Origin: Rhizophagus irregularis
Lineage: Eukaryota > Glomeromycota > Glomeromycetes > Glomerales > Glomeraceae
Direction: 5' to 3'
NCBI RefSeq assembly: GCF_026210795.1
Contig: NC_089453.1
Location: 932,501-996,500 of the forward strand
DNA length: 64,000 nt
The notes beneath the pieces were generated by a model. It saw only the letters and a list, made by a program, of their open reading frames with translations, had not been told where the DNA came from and searched no databases. Positions within the stretch are counted from its first letter, which is position 1. Each line of letters starts with the position of its first letter. Both the position numbers and the translations under genes were made by a program. Below, piece by piece: positions 1 through 10,540 of the stretch.

Positions 1-109
1 GATAAAATCTTTTACAGGGAATGATTCTTTTATTTTTAACTGTGAGCGTATTATGTATAAAAAAAATTCTGATCGGAATTTTCGAAATATTACAAGTTAT
101 ATTAAAATT

Positions 110-330
110 TGACAACGGGAATTAACAGCGGTATTATAAGACAACGGTATTAGACAATGGAATTATAATAGCGGTATTATAAGACATATAAGACACGGTA
201 TTATAATAGATAGACAACGGTATTATAATTAGACAACGGTATTATAATAGACAACGGTATTATAATAGACAACGGTATTATAACAGACAACGGATTTATA
301 ATAGACAACGGTAATTACGTTATAACAGAT
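110..330. repeat. 18-nt minisatellite, unit AGACAACGGTATTATAAT
   Basis: About ten degenerate copies of an 18-nt unit run through this stretch. The copies between roughly 215 and 310 are almost perfect, and those on either side are eroded or shortened. It lies about 400 bases upstream of the first gene. No coding potential is seen. Confidence 0.85.
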
Positions 331-588
331 AATAGACGGTAGTATACGATAATACGATATTAACAAATGACGATATTTAACAAATGACAAATAACGATAT
401 TTGAAATAATAATTTACGTGTTTACCAAAAAAAGAAATTTAATTAAGTTTAAAATATTATTTTGTAAATTTCAAATTTTCACGTCATTATTTAACTTTAT
501 TTGGTTTCGGTAAAGATAAATTTACACACCATCATTTACCAATTTGGTGTATTGTAACGTGCGGATTTTTTAAAAAAACCCTCAAAGG

Positions 589-597
589 TTATATAAA
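589..597 (+). promoter_or_regulatory. Possible TATA box
   Basis: TTATATAAA stands about 135 bases upstream of the ATG at 731, in a slightly less AT-rich setting. In DNA this AT-rich such strings also occur by chance, so the assignment rests mainly on position. Confidence 0.35.
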
Positions 598-730
598 TGA
601 TTGCCGTGATTGTCGATAAGAATTTTATCAATCTTAAAAAATTTTTGTTTTTCTTTCCCACATTTCCCTACATCTTTTCGAGAGAAGAAAAAAAAAAAAA
701 TAATAAATAAATAAATAAACAAAAAAAAAA

Positions 731-1511
731 ATGTTGCCTCCCTCAACACATTATCCTCATTCTCCTTTTAAATCACATGAAAATCCAGTAATTTTCACTT
801 TATATTCACCTTCTTACTCTGAAGAAGATTTTAATAATGAACATGATATTATAAATAAGGTTATATCTTATGATGATTTTAGCGAAATGATTGAAAATAT
901 GTTTGAATGGAATGTTATGGATACTTTAGGTGATGGAGATCAAATATTTTATATTAAAAATGATATGGAAGAAGACGAAGAAATGATTGAAGATGAAATG
1001 ATAGAAGAAAACAGGGATCACAAGGATCGTAAGGACCAAATGGATCACGTGAACATATTTGAAAATTTATCAAATGAAGAGATTACAGTTGAAGAAGAGG
1101 AAGTTATAGAAATGTCTGGTGTGAGTGTATATGAAGAATGTTATGATATTGAAACCAAGTTTATTAAAGAAAGATTTGTTAATTATGGTGTATCTGGAGG
1201 TAAAATATCATGAATACACATATATATATATATATTTTTATTTAATATCAGATATATGTAAATAATATTCTTGTTTTCGATTGTTAGCATGTCCATTATC
1301 TGAGAATAGACAAAATAGGCGCGAAAATCTTTCAAGGGATGATAAAGAAGATTTAGTGAAATGTATCAAAGAGTGTCAAAAAATTAACGCGCAAAAATCA
1401 AAAGATCGTAAAAGATTAAGAGAAAATCGAATTAATCGAAATCAAGAAGCTCATGAACCTTTTAAAGGTAACCCCAATACGCAAGATGTAAAAACATGGT
1501 GTATTAATTAG
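731..1511 (+). CDS. Hypothetical acidic protein, two exons
   Basis: I do not recognise a family. Two exons, 731-1199 and 1288-1511, join across an 88-nt intron (donor GTAAAA, acceptor TTGTTAG) in phase 1 and give 230 residues. The first 140 residues are strongly acidic, rich in Glu, Asp and Met, with repeated EEDEE-like runs. The second exon turns basic (QKSKDRKRLRENRINRNQ), so the protein is acidic at the front and basic at the back. No signal peptide or membrane segment is visible. The start follows an A-rich leader with a TATA-like string about 135 bases upstream. The splice keeps the frame open, which supports a real gene, but expression is unproven. It could be a lineage-specific nuclear protein. 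Confidence 0.6.
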
Positions 1512-1639
1512 GGAAATGGGAAGAGTTAATTATTTACTTTTATTCATTTGTAAAAAGTAAAAAAAAAAATTTTATTTCTAGAGAAGAAAAAAATTTTTTT
1601 TTGTATCAGTAATATAGAGCAAATAGAATTATGTTTGAT

Positions 1640-1795
1640 TTGATTCTTCTTTTTCTTCTTCGTTTATTATATAGCCAATTAGATTTAAATATTTCTGAAT
1701 TTTTTTTTTATATAATAAAATTTTTTCTTCTTCGTTTATTATAGCCAATTAGATTTAAAATATTTCTGAATTTTTTTTTATATAATAATTTTTCA
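1640..1795. repeat. Direct repeat of about 60 nt, two copies
   Basis: The block beginning TTTTCTTCTTCGTTTATTAT occurs at about 1649 and again at about 1724. Each copy is followed by the same AGCCAATTAGATTTAAA stretch and a T run. It is a local tandem duplication with small differences. Confidence 0.7.
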
Positions 1796-2439
1796 AACTC
1801 GACTATCTTCATCTTAATTTACATTTGATACAGTAAATTTATTAGATATCGATAAATATCCGAATATTTATTTACAATAGATCTAACCAATCTAAATTTT
1901 CAGGTATTATAACCAATAATAATATATTATTATTAGCCATTCTAAGCCAAAAACTGGCTTGAGAAATTTATTGTTTATTCAAATAAGGAGTGGATCGTGA
2001 TATACAGGGTGAAGGGGGGATTATTGTTACACAAGCTAATGTTACAACAAAGTTAATTTTTAGCGAACAAGAACGAATAATTGTAAAAAATTTATTATAA
2101 ATTCATTAATAAATTTTTAATTAATTTATTTCCATTCTAAACAAAAATCCTTCCATGTGAAATAACAAATAACACGAGCAAGTGAAGGAGTTAAAAAAAA
2201 CACGTATCAGGAATCCAAACAAAATGAATTACATTTTCTTTCGTCATAATTATATATCAGAGAAACAGTAGGAGTAAAAAAAAGGGAGGCACAAATTAAG
2301 GAGACCAAGGAGGTTAACTGAATGTAATTATTTATTAAATATGTACAAATTAATTTGAATAAAAAAAAACAAATAAAAGCTTCCTTCAAATTCCGTTAAA
2401 ATCGACTCTTCAATTTGTTTAGTACGATTTTTATTGAAA

Positions 2440-2600
2440 TTCCCTTAATGATATTCCTATAATGATATTCCTTCCTTTCATGATATTCCATCCTTAATGA
2501 TATTCCTTCCCTTAATGATATTCCCTTAATGATAATCCATTAATGATATTCTATTAATGATATCTCATTAATTGATATTTCCCTTATTGACATTTCCCTT
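2440..2600. repeat. Degenerate tandem repeat, core TTAATGATATTCC
   Basis: About ten copies of a 12-14-nt unit around TTAATGATATTCC lie head to tail with variable linkers. It is non-coding and lies about 1 kb beyond the stop of the Zn2Cys6 gene. Confidence 0.75.
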
Positions 2601-3598
2601 CATTAAGATTCTATTTATAGGCTTATTTGAGATCATCTGATATTGCCACAGTGGCTTACACGTCAAAAATAGATGTTCTAAAAAAAGAAAGTCAACAATT
2701 TTGCGTGCATGATCGAAATCAATGAATAAACTATTGTTGCAGCCGTTTTTCACTGAAAACAAAGAATATTCCAGATAATATCACAATCTAATTTAAGAAA
2801 ATGATGAATTTATTTAATTTATTTTAAGAAATCCAGTTAATCAACTGGTTATAATAATTATAATTATAAATAAATAATAATAATAAACAAACAAGAACAA
2901 TATATTCATGATATTCATGAATTATGCTATATTTGGAAATCATCATTATTGGAATAATGACTCCGAATCAGGCAAAAAATGGAAAGAAAAAGATGAATTT
3001 GTTTTTTTTTCTTTTTGAATGAGAAGGAGAAAGATTTCATTTCTTCATTTTATTCGAAATACTGATATAGTAAACAAAAAGATTCGCAAAAAAGAAATTC
3101 TTTAAATCTCATCATTTTCCTCTTTATGACGTCATTCATAGTAAGAAAATTATTGCTTACGTCATCCGGTTATTGCCGCAGATTAGCGGATATTAATAAT
3201 AATTCGATTATCAATTACTAAGAGACTTTTATTGATATGCTTAAATTGATTTAGTTTATTTCTTTAATCTTAATTTTGAATTAATCTTATATATTCTTAA
3301 AATATCTTAAAGTTTGAAAAATTTTTCATACAATTTTTAATTACGATTACAAAACTCAAAAAACGATTATCCGTAACTTAGCGATTAATATAGCGATTAA
3401 TATTTTACTTAGATTTATAAAAAAGCTTATGCAAAGTATAAACCGTAATAATGTTTAATTATATAAACAATAAATTTTATTACGCCATAAAAAAAAATTC
3501 CTAATATTTAGTTAGTAGTTATTTATAATACAATGCGTTATGTCTGTTATGGGATAATAAATAATAAATTCGATAATAAATTTGACAATTATAATTAT

Positions 3599-5245
3599 TT
3601 ACAATTGTTCGTTATGATCTTCTTCTATACCCAAAATTAAATTCACTTCATTATCTGTAGAAATATCATTTGAAGTAGAATTAATATAATAAGGTAATTG
3701 TTCGGTTTGACCTAATTCATTGAAAAGAGAAATTCTGCTTTCATCTTGTGGAGTTTGTTCTCGTTCACGTGTTAAAGATTTTCGAGAGTTATTACTATTG
3801 ACATTATTCCATTGTTCAAAAGTTAAGTTCATTTGTCGTTGTTGTTGTTGTTGATATTGTGATTGTGCCGATGAAATTGTTGCCATATATTGATTGCCTC
3901 CTTGAAAAGAATTTTGTTGATTGTCAAATAAATTTAATGTAACGGAATTGTCCATTGGATCTTCTTTATGAAATACAAAACTAGTTTTGGAGTCGGGTTT
4001 AACCGGTCTATACATAATGTGTACACGGTCCGAATACGAAGTTTGTTTGGTTTTACGTTGTTTAATTGTTCGAGTTGATGTAGTCGATGTCGATCCAGTT
4101 GGTTCATTAATTTGAACACTAGCCTTTCTTTTCTTTACACGATTTTCTGTAGGATTTGCTACTTTTGATTGTTTAGATTTTGGTCCTAACTCTTCTTTCT
4201 CCTGAACAATTATTGGAGACGATTGTGTTTGCTCATTTTGTCTTTTAGTTTCTTCACGATTTGAAGAATCTTCTTGTATTGATTGTTGAGGTGAAGGAAT
4301 CGATTCATTTTCATGACTATTTTCTAACAAAGAATTAAAAAATTGTGCATGATCATCTAATTGAATTGTAGAAGATTGTTGAAAACTATCCGAATTATTA
4401 TCATATGGAATTATTGTTGAATTATCATCCTGCATTAAATAATTAAAAAAGTCCATGAAAGATTGTGATGATAAAATTGTATCATCTTCTTCAGGTTGAG
4501 GTGTAGTTGTTGCAGAAAAAGTTTGTTCAATTGAATTATTAGAAACATTATAAGGTAAGATAGAAGAAGATTCAATAACTGGTAAAGAAGAAGAAGTGGA
4601 ACAATTCATATTTTGATCATTATTATTATTATTATCATCTCCTACAACAATTTGACGAATACGTTCCCAAAAATATTGTTGAACTGTAACTTCTCTATTT
4701 TGTATGAGTATTGTTAAAGTTATAAAGATTGTATTTAAATTATCAATACTAAATCTACTATCATTTGGATTATTATTCATTAAATTCCATAATTTTCTCA
4801 ATAATAATGATTGTTCAATAGAAGTTGTAGGATGTACGAATAACTGAAAAAATTGATCTTTAAATATATTATTAACTTGATTAGCATGTGATAAATTAGA
4901 AAAAAATCTTGTCAAACTTATCAAGGTATTTTCTATACTTTCATCTTGTAAATTATTTTCAATTAAATCTGGATTATTTTTTGGTCTTCTTCTTCCAGGT
5001 TCAGGATAAGTACATTTTTCATTATGATCGAGACAATAAGTACAAGATGATTGTATCGCATAATTTCCATCACATTTTTTTTTATCACGTTTACATTTAT
5101 TACATGCATTTGAAGATATTTTCCCTCTTTTCTTCTTTTGTGGACGAGAAGAAATTTCAGGAGCGGATTGATCTTCCCATGATTCGTCTGAATCCCCTCC
5201 CCCTTGTTGAATTACAGATGTAATAACTTCAACATTTTGTTCCAT
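3599..5245 (-). CDS. Zn2Cys6 fungal-type transcription factor
   Basis: Single-exon gene of 548 residues. Residues 48-78 form a binuclear zinc cluster with spacing C-x2-C-x6-C-x9-C-x2-C-x6-C (Cys 48, 51, 58, 68, 71, 78), preceded by the basic stretch PQKKKRGK. This is the Gal4-type DNA-binding domain, so a nuclear, sequence-specific transcription regulator is expected. The rest is low-complexity: Asn/Ser/Gln-rich tracts, a Gln run near residue 465 (QYQQQQQRQ) and acidic patches that could activate transcription. I see no fungal-specific TF middle-homology domain. The start is the first ATG and gives the acidic leader MEQNVEV. Target genes cannot be read from sequence. Confidence 0.93.
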   Translation of the reverse strand: MEQNVEVITSVIQQGGGDSDESWEDQSAPEISSRPQKKKRGKISSNACNKCKRDKKKCDGNYAIQSSCTYCLDHNEKCTYPEPGRRRPKNNPDLIENNLQDESIENTLISLTRFFSNLSHANQVNNIFKDQFFQLFVHPTTSIEQSLLLRKLWNLMNNNPNDSRFSIDNLNTIFITLTILIQNREVTVQQYFWERIRQIVVGDDNNNNNDQNMNCSTSSSLPVIESSSILPYNVSNNSIEQTFSATTTPQPEEDDTILSSQSFMDFFNYLMQDDNSTIIPYDNNSDSFQQSSTIQLDDHAQFFNSLLENSHENESIPSPQQSIQEDSSNREETKRQNEQTQSSPIIVQEKEELGPKSKQSKVANPTENRVKKRKASVQINEPTGSTSTTSTRTIKQRKTKQTSYSDRVHIMYRPVKPDSKTSFVFHKEDPMDNSVTLNLFDNQQNSFQGGNQYMATISSAQSQYQQQQQRQMNLTFEQWNNVNSNNSRKSLTREREQTPQDESRISLFNELGQTEQLPYYINSTSNDISTDNEVNLILGIEEDHNEQL

Positions 5246-8200
5246 AATTTTAATAAGTATCTTGTTAAGAAATAACTAAATTATTAAATTCTGCAATTTA
5301 AAAGAAATTTTACGGATAAAATAAAAAAATATATAAAAAAAATAAAACCATATATAATCATAAAAAAAAAAATGACACTTAAAAGATAAAACTTGTAATG
5401 TTTATAAATAATAAAGAAAAAAAGAAAAGAAATAAAATTAAAAAATAAAAGGATGATTTATTATAAATTTTTTCGTATTTGAATGAAGATTTCTTCGCGA
5501 AAGTTTAAGTTATAAAGATTTGAAATTCTGAGAAAAAATTGTTAGCTCTTATATCATTTTTTTTTTTTAATATCAATATATCAATGGCTTGTAAAAAAAA
5601 GTGGCTTGTGTCACTTAATAATTATTACAAATAAAACTCCGGTTTTTATATTGTTATAAAGTAAAAAAAAAAATTTATAATAGTTAATATATTTTTAAAA
5701 TAAACATATTCGGAAATAAGAATATCCTTAATATGACAATATTTAAACACTTTTCATAAATAATTTCATAAATAATTTTATCTCCGACTAAAGGAGCCAA
5801 TAATAAAAAAATTATACTTATTCGAATGGTTACACGAAATCCAAAAAAGTGAAAGTGGAATTTTTCAGGTTTAATCCAAAATTATCCAACAAAGTTTTAT
5901 GTTGAATCTGCGGCGAAATAAGTACATAATCTCACAGTCCGGAAAACTATCGCCAGACTTGAATATCCTTCTTTTTTTATGTTATCAATGTTTGAGTCTT
6001 TATGACAAAAAGTTATATCATTTAAGGTAATAATTATTGGTATTGATCAATCAAAGAAATTGTGATTATACAGGAAGTGATTATAGAGAGAATTTCTAAT
6101 GGCGATGAACATCATAAACATAAGAAGCATTAATACGATTCCAGAATTTTCTAGTAAAAGTATTAATCTTTTCATATAATAGTTATCTTTGAAACATAAA
6201 ACATCGTGTTCTAGAATAAAAAGAAAATTTTCCTTGGCAAACTCTATAAATAGCTTAAAATTGTTAATGATAATTTTTTTTGTCAATATATGTCAATATA
6301 ATATTTATATATTTTAGGAAAAAAGAAATCCTTTTTTATTATCAAACAGTAACCTTGTGATCTTGTAAGTTGAATGAAACACACTGCACATGATATTTGT
6401 TTGTCTATTATAGTTTTTTTTTTTTTTGAATTTTTATATTTCGATCATCACTAACACCGCAGTTTATGCTGTTTACTGAAAATCCAATGTGGCGTGTAAC
6501 CCAAATTTTTAGTGGATATTAGAGGATATATAATAGATTTGTTACAAACTTACGGATTAATGCGTTTATAACGTAACGCATTATATTTCTACTTGCTACA
6601 TGAATTAATAACTATAACGAGAAGTCATTATAATATTCCTTGTTTAAAATGATATAAAGGAATTTACGAATATAGTTTCATTTCTTAGATCTTTTCTTTA
6701 TCAACTAAATGAATTAGATTATCTTGCCATATTTACTCATATATTGAACAATATACTTTAGATCTATATTTAATTTGACACGTAAATATTGTGTGTGGCG
6801 TTTTTTAAAAATAAAACCAATTGATTTTAGTTCGTAATAATGCATAATATTATACTGAGATTACTTTAATTAAAAAACGGGTTATTACAATTAAAGTAAT
6901 AAATGCCGTGTTAAGTAGTATTTAAATTTATTTGTAAAGTTGTAAACCCAAAATTTTTCACATGTAACTGTGTTTCATGTTTTTCATTTTAATACACAAA
7001 GAAAATCAAATAGAAATATTTTTATTTACCATTCAAAGAATATCTTGAAAATAGATTTGTTTTGTTGATTGTATTACAAAGTAGTTAACATGATATATAT
7101 ATGTTAATTCCGGAATACGAATCCGGTTGAGAAAATGTCCACAAACTCGTGTGACAATGGCATTTTAAGAAGGTTATTGAGCCATAAATAGGGGTAAATA
7201 ATGTAAATAGTAATAATATTATTAATGTAAAGAATAGCATCTAGAGCTTGTGTAGAACTTTATTTACGAATTATTTAATTGGTCATCCGCCATCCTTATT
7301 AATACTAGATGATCTACATCATGCATCTATTTCCGGAGACAATGTAATTAACACGTGAGGCTTTTGTGGCTAATTGTACATCGTGTCACATTGGCTAATA
7401 AATAAAATAATTTCTTAAATATTTAGACTCTTTTGGATATGAAGAACTCTACTCTGCAAAGCTAACAAAGTCAGCACAATAATTATGTTTATAACTCCGC
7501 TATTGATTTAGGTTTAAAATTTAAAAAATGGTATTGTCTTTTTTTTGTTCTTATAAAATTTACATTAAGTAATCAACTCTTCAATAAAATGATTGGATTA
7601 AAAAAGAAAAAAGAAAGAAAAAAAAATTCCATTAATTAAATTGAGTTAATAGAGTTATTGCAGATAACATTCTTTATTAGGATTACAAATAATTATTATA
7701 TATTCTAGGAAAAAAAAAAATTTGATTATGTCTTATGACCTATGCTATGTACAATTTTTATGACAATTAGTTTTTATAGCGCGATTAATATTTTATTCCG
7801 ACGATAACCCCTTAAATATCACATTTTTGATTTCGCTCGCTTGCTTAGAGAATGTGACAACATTTGTTATCACATTTATGGTGTGATTAAACTTTGATCG
7901 AACATATTCAATATAATAAAATATATAACAACATTATTTGTTTAATGTATACTGTAACATATGCAGTAATAAATGTCCTATAATCTTTTTTAAGTCAATC
8001 CATTTTCGAATAATTAATTCAATTAATTGCCTATTTAGAACATAATATATGATGTACATTAGTTTAACTTCCGTAGGAAGGAATTTCGTAATTCAGAAAA
8101 CGAAAACAGAAAAAAAAATATTATTTTTCCGTGTTAATCCCCAAAAAATTGCGATTTTTTTTTTCTAAAAATGCAAGTAATATCCGCATAAAATTAAAGA

Positions 8201-8467
8201 ATCGTGACAATTTGTCAGCCCCAGTACATTATCGTGTACGTTATCCTAATTTGGTAATTAATTACTAAATCTGATCGTGGCTCAGTGATCGTAGTATTGT
8301 GTAAAAAAATTTCGGCCGGATACTCTATTATTTTGATGTCATCACCATTGTTGAAATCTTGATTTGGTCATCTTTTACCATTTTTGGTTTCGATTGTCAA
8401 CTTAAAATTTTGTCCCACGTTGTTTCTGTGGCTGTGGCTAGAATTCTTTAACGTGTTTCGAGAGTCA

Positions 8468-8636
8468 CCCGCCCGCTTCTAAAAATAGATTTCACCAGTT
8501 AAACACGTCCCAACACGTCCCAACACGTGACCGTGGAACAACACAAGGCGTGGCAAATAGGATTTTGATCCCAGATACTTATGGCGAAGGATGTGATGGT
8601 GGTGACAAATAAATCTATTTTTAGAATCGGGAGCGG
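8468..8636. repeat. Inverted repeat about 169 nt long with internal CACGTCCCAA repeats
   Basis: The arms at 8468-8492 and 8611-8636 are imperfect reverse complements. Their inner 16 bases (TTCTAAAAATAGATTT) pair perfectly and the GC-rich outer part is looser. The loop has three head-to-tail copies of a 10-nt CCCAACACGT-like unit ending in CACGTGA. It could be a small MITE-like element or a cruciform. No target-site duplication was established. Confidence 0.5.
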
Positions 8637-9239
8637 ACCGATCCGTTCGAAATATATTTTTTAATATTTTATTTAGTTACATTTTGACAATAATAATAAT
8701 AATAATTAAAAACAAATTTTATTACTTAACCAATATTTTTAACCTTTTTTACATTTGTAATCTTTATAAAGGATGTTCATATTACTTCATTTAAAAAAAA
8801 AAAGATTTGATTAAGAGTTTCAAAATTTTAAATCGTTTAAATTACTCCGATAGATTAATTTTCATAAAATATTAAAAGTTTTACATTTGTAATCTTAGAA
8901 GGGATGTTTCATCATGAGTTTGCTCATTTTTTTTTTTTAAAAAAAAAAGGATGATGGATTTCAGATCCGGTAACTCCGTTTAAAAATTAAATTTTCTTTG
9001 AATTGAATTTTTAAATTAACAGTTAAAATCGCAATTATGAACATATATAGGATTTACTTTGCATAAAGAAATTTTACTTCTGAAATTATTTATGAAGTTA
9101 TATGTAGTACAGAACATATCATTTTCATCTGCGTCATATCACACCAACAACAAAAGTCAAAAACAGTAATGTTTTTTTTTTTAATTGTTTTGCAAATAAA
9201 CCCATAAAAATTTTACTTTCTAATTAATTAATTACCAAT

Positions 9240-9425
9240 TGAATGCGATGAATCTTGAGTCATTGTTTGCACTGCATATAAAGTACTGTGCCTCTCGACC
9301 CATTGACGTATTTTATGCAGTGTTAATTATTATTGAGCAACCACAGACCCGCAGCAACACATGTCATGCTGCGAAATCAATTATGCGCAGTAGCCATGGC
9401 GTAGTAGCAATGACCCCAGTGTAAG
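9240..9425. other. GC-elevated island of unknown origin
   Basis: This stretch is visibly richer in G and C than the surrounding kilobases and contains a short palindrome at 9351-9372 (GCAGCA...TGCTGC arms). An open frame of about 60 codons crosses it, but the translation resembles nothing known to me. It may be a fragment of an old gene or transposon. Confidence 0.35.
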
Positions 9426-10249
9426 ATTATCTTTACCCCAAAGTTGTGAGAAATAATTAATAAAAAGGAATGATTTTCTTATTTCAAGTATTTAATGAAA
9501 CAATTATGTACAAATTTCAAAACAAGATAAAAAACATTTAATCAGTTGGGTATTCTGGCCTAATTAATCCGCTGTCAATGATAATGCTTCTTTCTCGAGT
9601 TCCAACATTAAATTAGGAAATTGGGAACATTTCGTTAAAATCAAAATTTTCGTATGAACGCCATCATCCTACCTTATTGAAAATATATTATTGCGGGTCT
9701 TTTAACATAATATAAAAAGACAGGGCAAAACTGTTATTATTTATCGTAGATATCGTCTGTGAAAGAATGTAGCAATTTATGGATAAATTGCTAATATTTT
9801 TGTTCTATAGGTTAAAAAATAAAAAATATAGTGAAAGGTACACAAAATAGTAATACAGATATTAAAATTTAATTTATTCTTTTCAAAGCATTATAATATA
9901 CAATATTTATGAATATGTAGACAACTCTTTTTGCTATATTTGAATATATATAACGCGGTTTAAACATTTTAATCAACTGACGCAGTTTATAATCAAAAAT
10001 TCATCGCGAAAATATTCTTATCTCCTTACTTATTCTAATTATATTCAAAAAAAAAGCTGCAGTTCAGAACTTTCTATTATTAAAATTATTGATACATTGA
10101 ACTGAATAGACTTTGGATCTACCGAAAAATACCTACAAAATCAAAAGAACACCGATGTATAAGTAACACGGGTCACTGTAACGACAATTAGTAAAAAAGG
10201 TAATTTATAAATAGCTGTCATCAAGAAAACGAATAGGAATTAAGGAATT

Positions 10250-10540
10250 TAACGTCACCCTTATTAGGGACCGCCAATCAGATACTTACCACCCCACTTA
10301 ACATACTTTCCTCCAACCTCCAATAAAGTATGGATCCTTATCATGGTCCTGCCATGTAAGAGAAGATTTTGCGGCACCCTCATTATAATTTAACCATTAA
10401 ATTATAATGATTCGGTATCCTGAGATGACGCATGTGTTATCAGTAAGGAACAGGTCTCTTACCTTGTTTTACTTTCATCTATAAATCATACTAAGGATGA
10501 GTTAAGGCTATGCCCTAACCACTATACCGCACCAAGGGAG
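10250..10540 (-). mobile_element. Decayed tRNA-derived SINE
   Basis: Read on the minus strand, the element begins near 10533 with GGTGCGGTATAGTGGTTAGG. This resembles a tRNA acceptor stem followed by an RNA polymerase III A box. About 40 bases later AGTATGATTTATAGATG aligns with an eroded B box (expected GGTTCGAATCC), with several differences that could be C-to-T decay. Some 200 bases of tRNA-unrelated body follow, clearly richer in GC than the flanks, ending near 10257 in CCCTAATAAGGGTG. No intact B box and no terminal poly-A was found, so this is a dead copy. A degraded tRNA pseudogene beside an unrelated repeat is the alternative. Confidence 0.5.

Larger units (their letters stand above)
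1..730. other. AT-rich 5' flank with minisatellite
   Basis: No gene is visible. Positions about 110-330 hold a degenerate 18-nt tandem repeat (listed separately). The rest is AT-rich spacer running into an A-rich leader just before the ATG at 731. Confidence 0.7.
1512..3598. other. Intergenic, no gene seen
   Basis: AT-rich spacer between the acidic orphan and the convergent Zn2Cys6 gene. It contains a twice-repeated block of about 60 bases at 1640-1790 and a 12-13-nt tandem repeat at 2440-2600. Short open frames here are of low complexity and match nothing I know. Confidence 0.6.
5246..10249. other. Gene-poor stretch, about 5 kb
   Basis: No gene I can support. Open frames are short, AT-driven and without recognisable domains. 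It holds an inverted repeat at 8468-8636 and a patch of higher GC at 9240-9425, both listed separately. The rest looks like decayed, unrecognisable sequence. Confidence 0.6.

Noticed and set aside
4909-5223. 104-codon open frame on the + strand
   Set aside because: It lies antisense to the Zn2Cys6 domain exon and has AT-driven composition, so it is a shadow frame.
7100-7140. Possible tRNA T-arm (CCGGAATACGAATCCGG)
   Set aside because: The loop is too long for a T arm and no matching A box or acceptor stem lies upstream.
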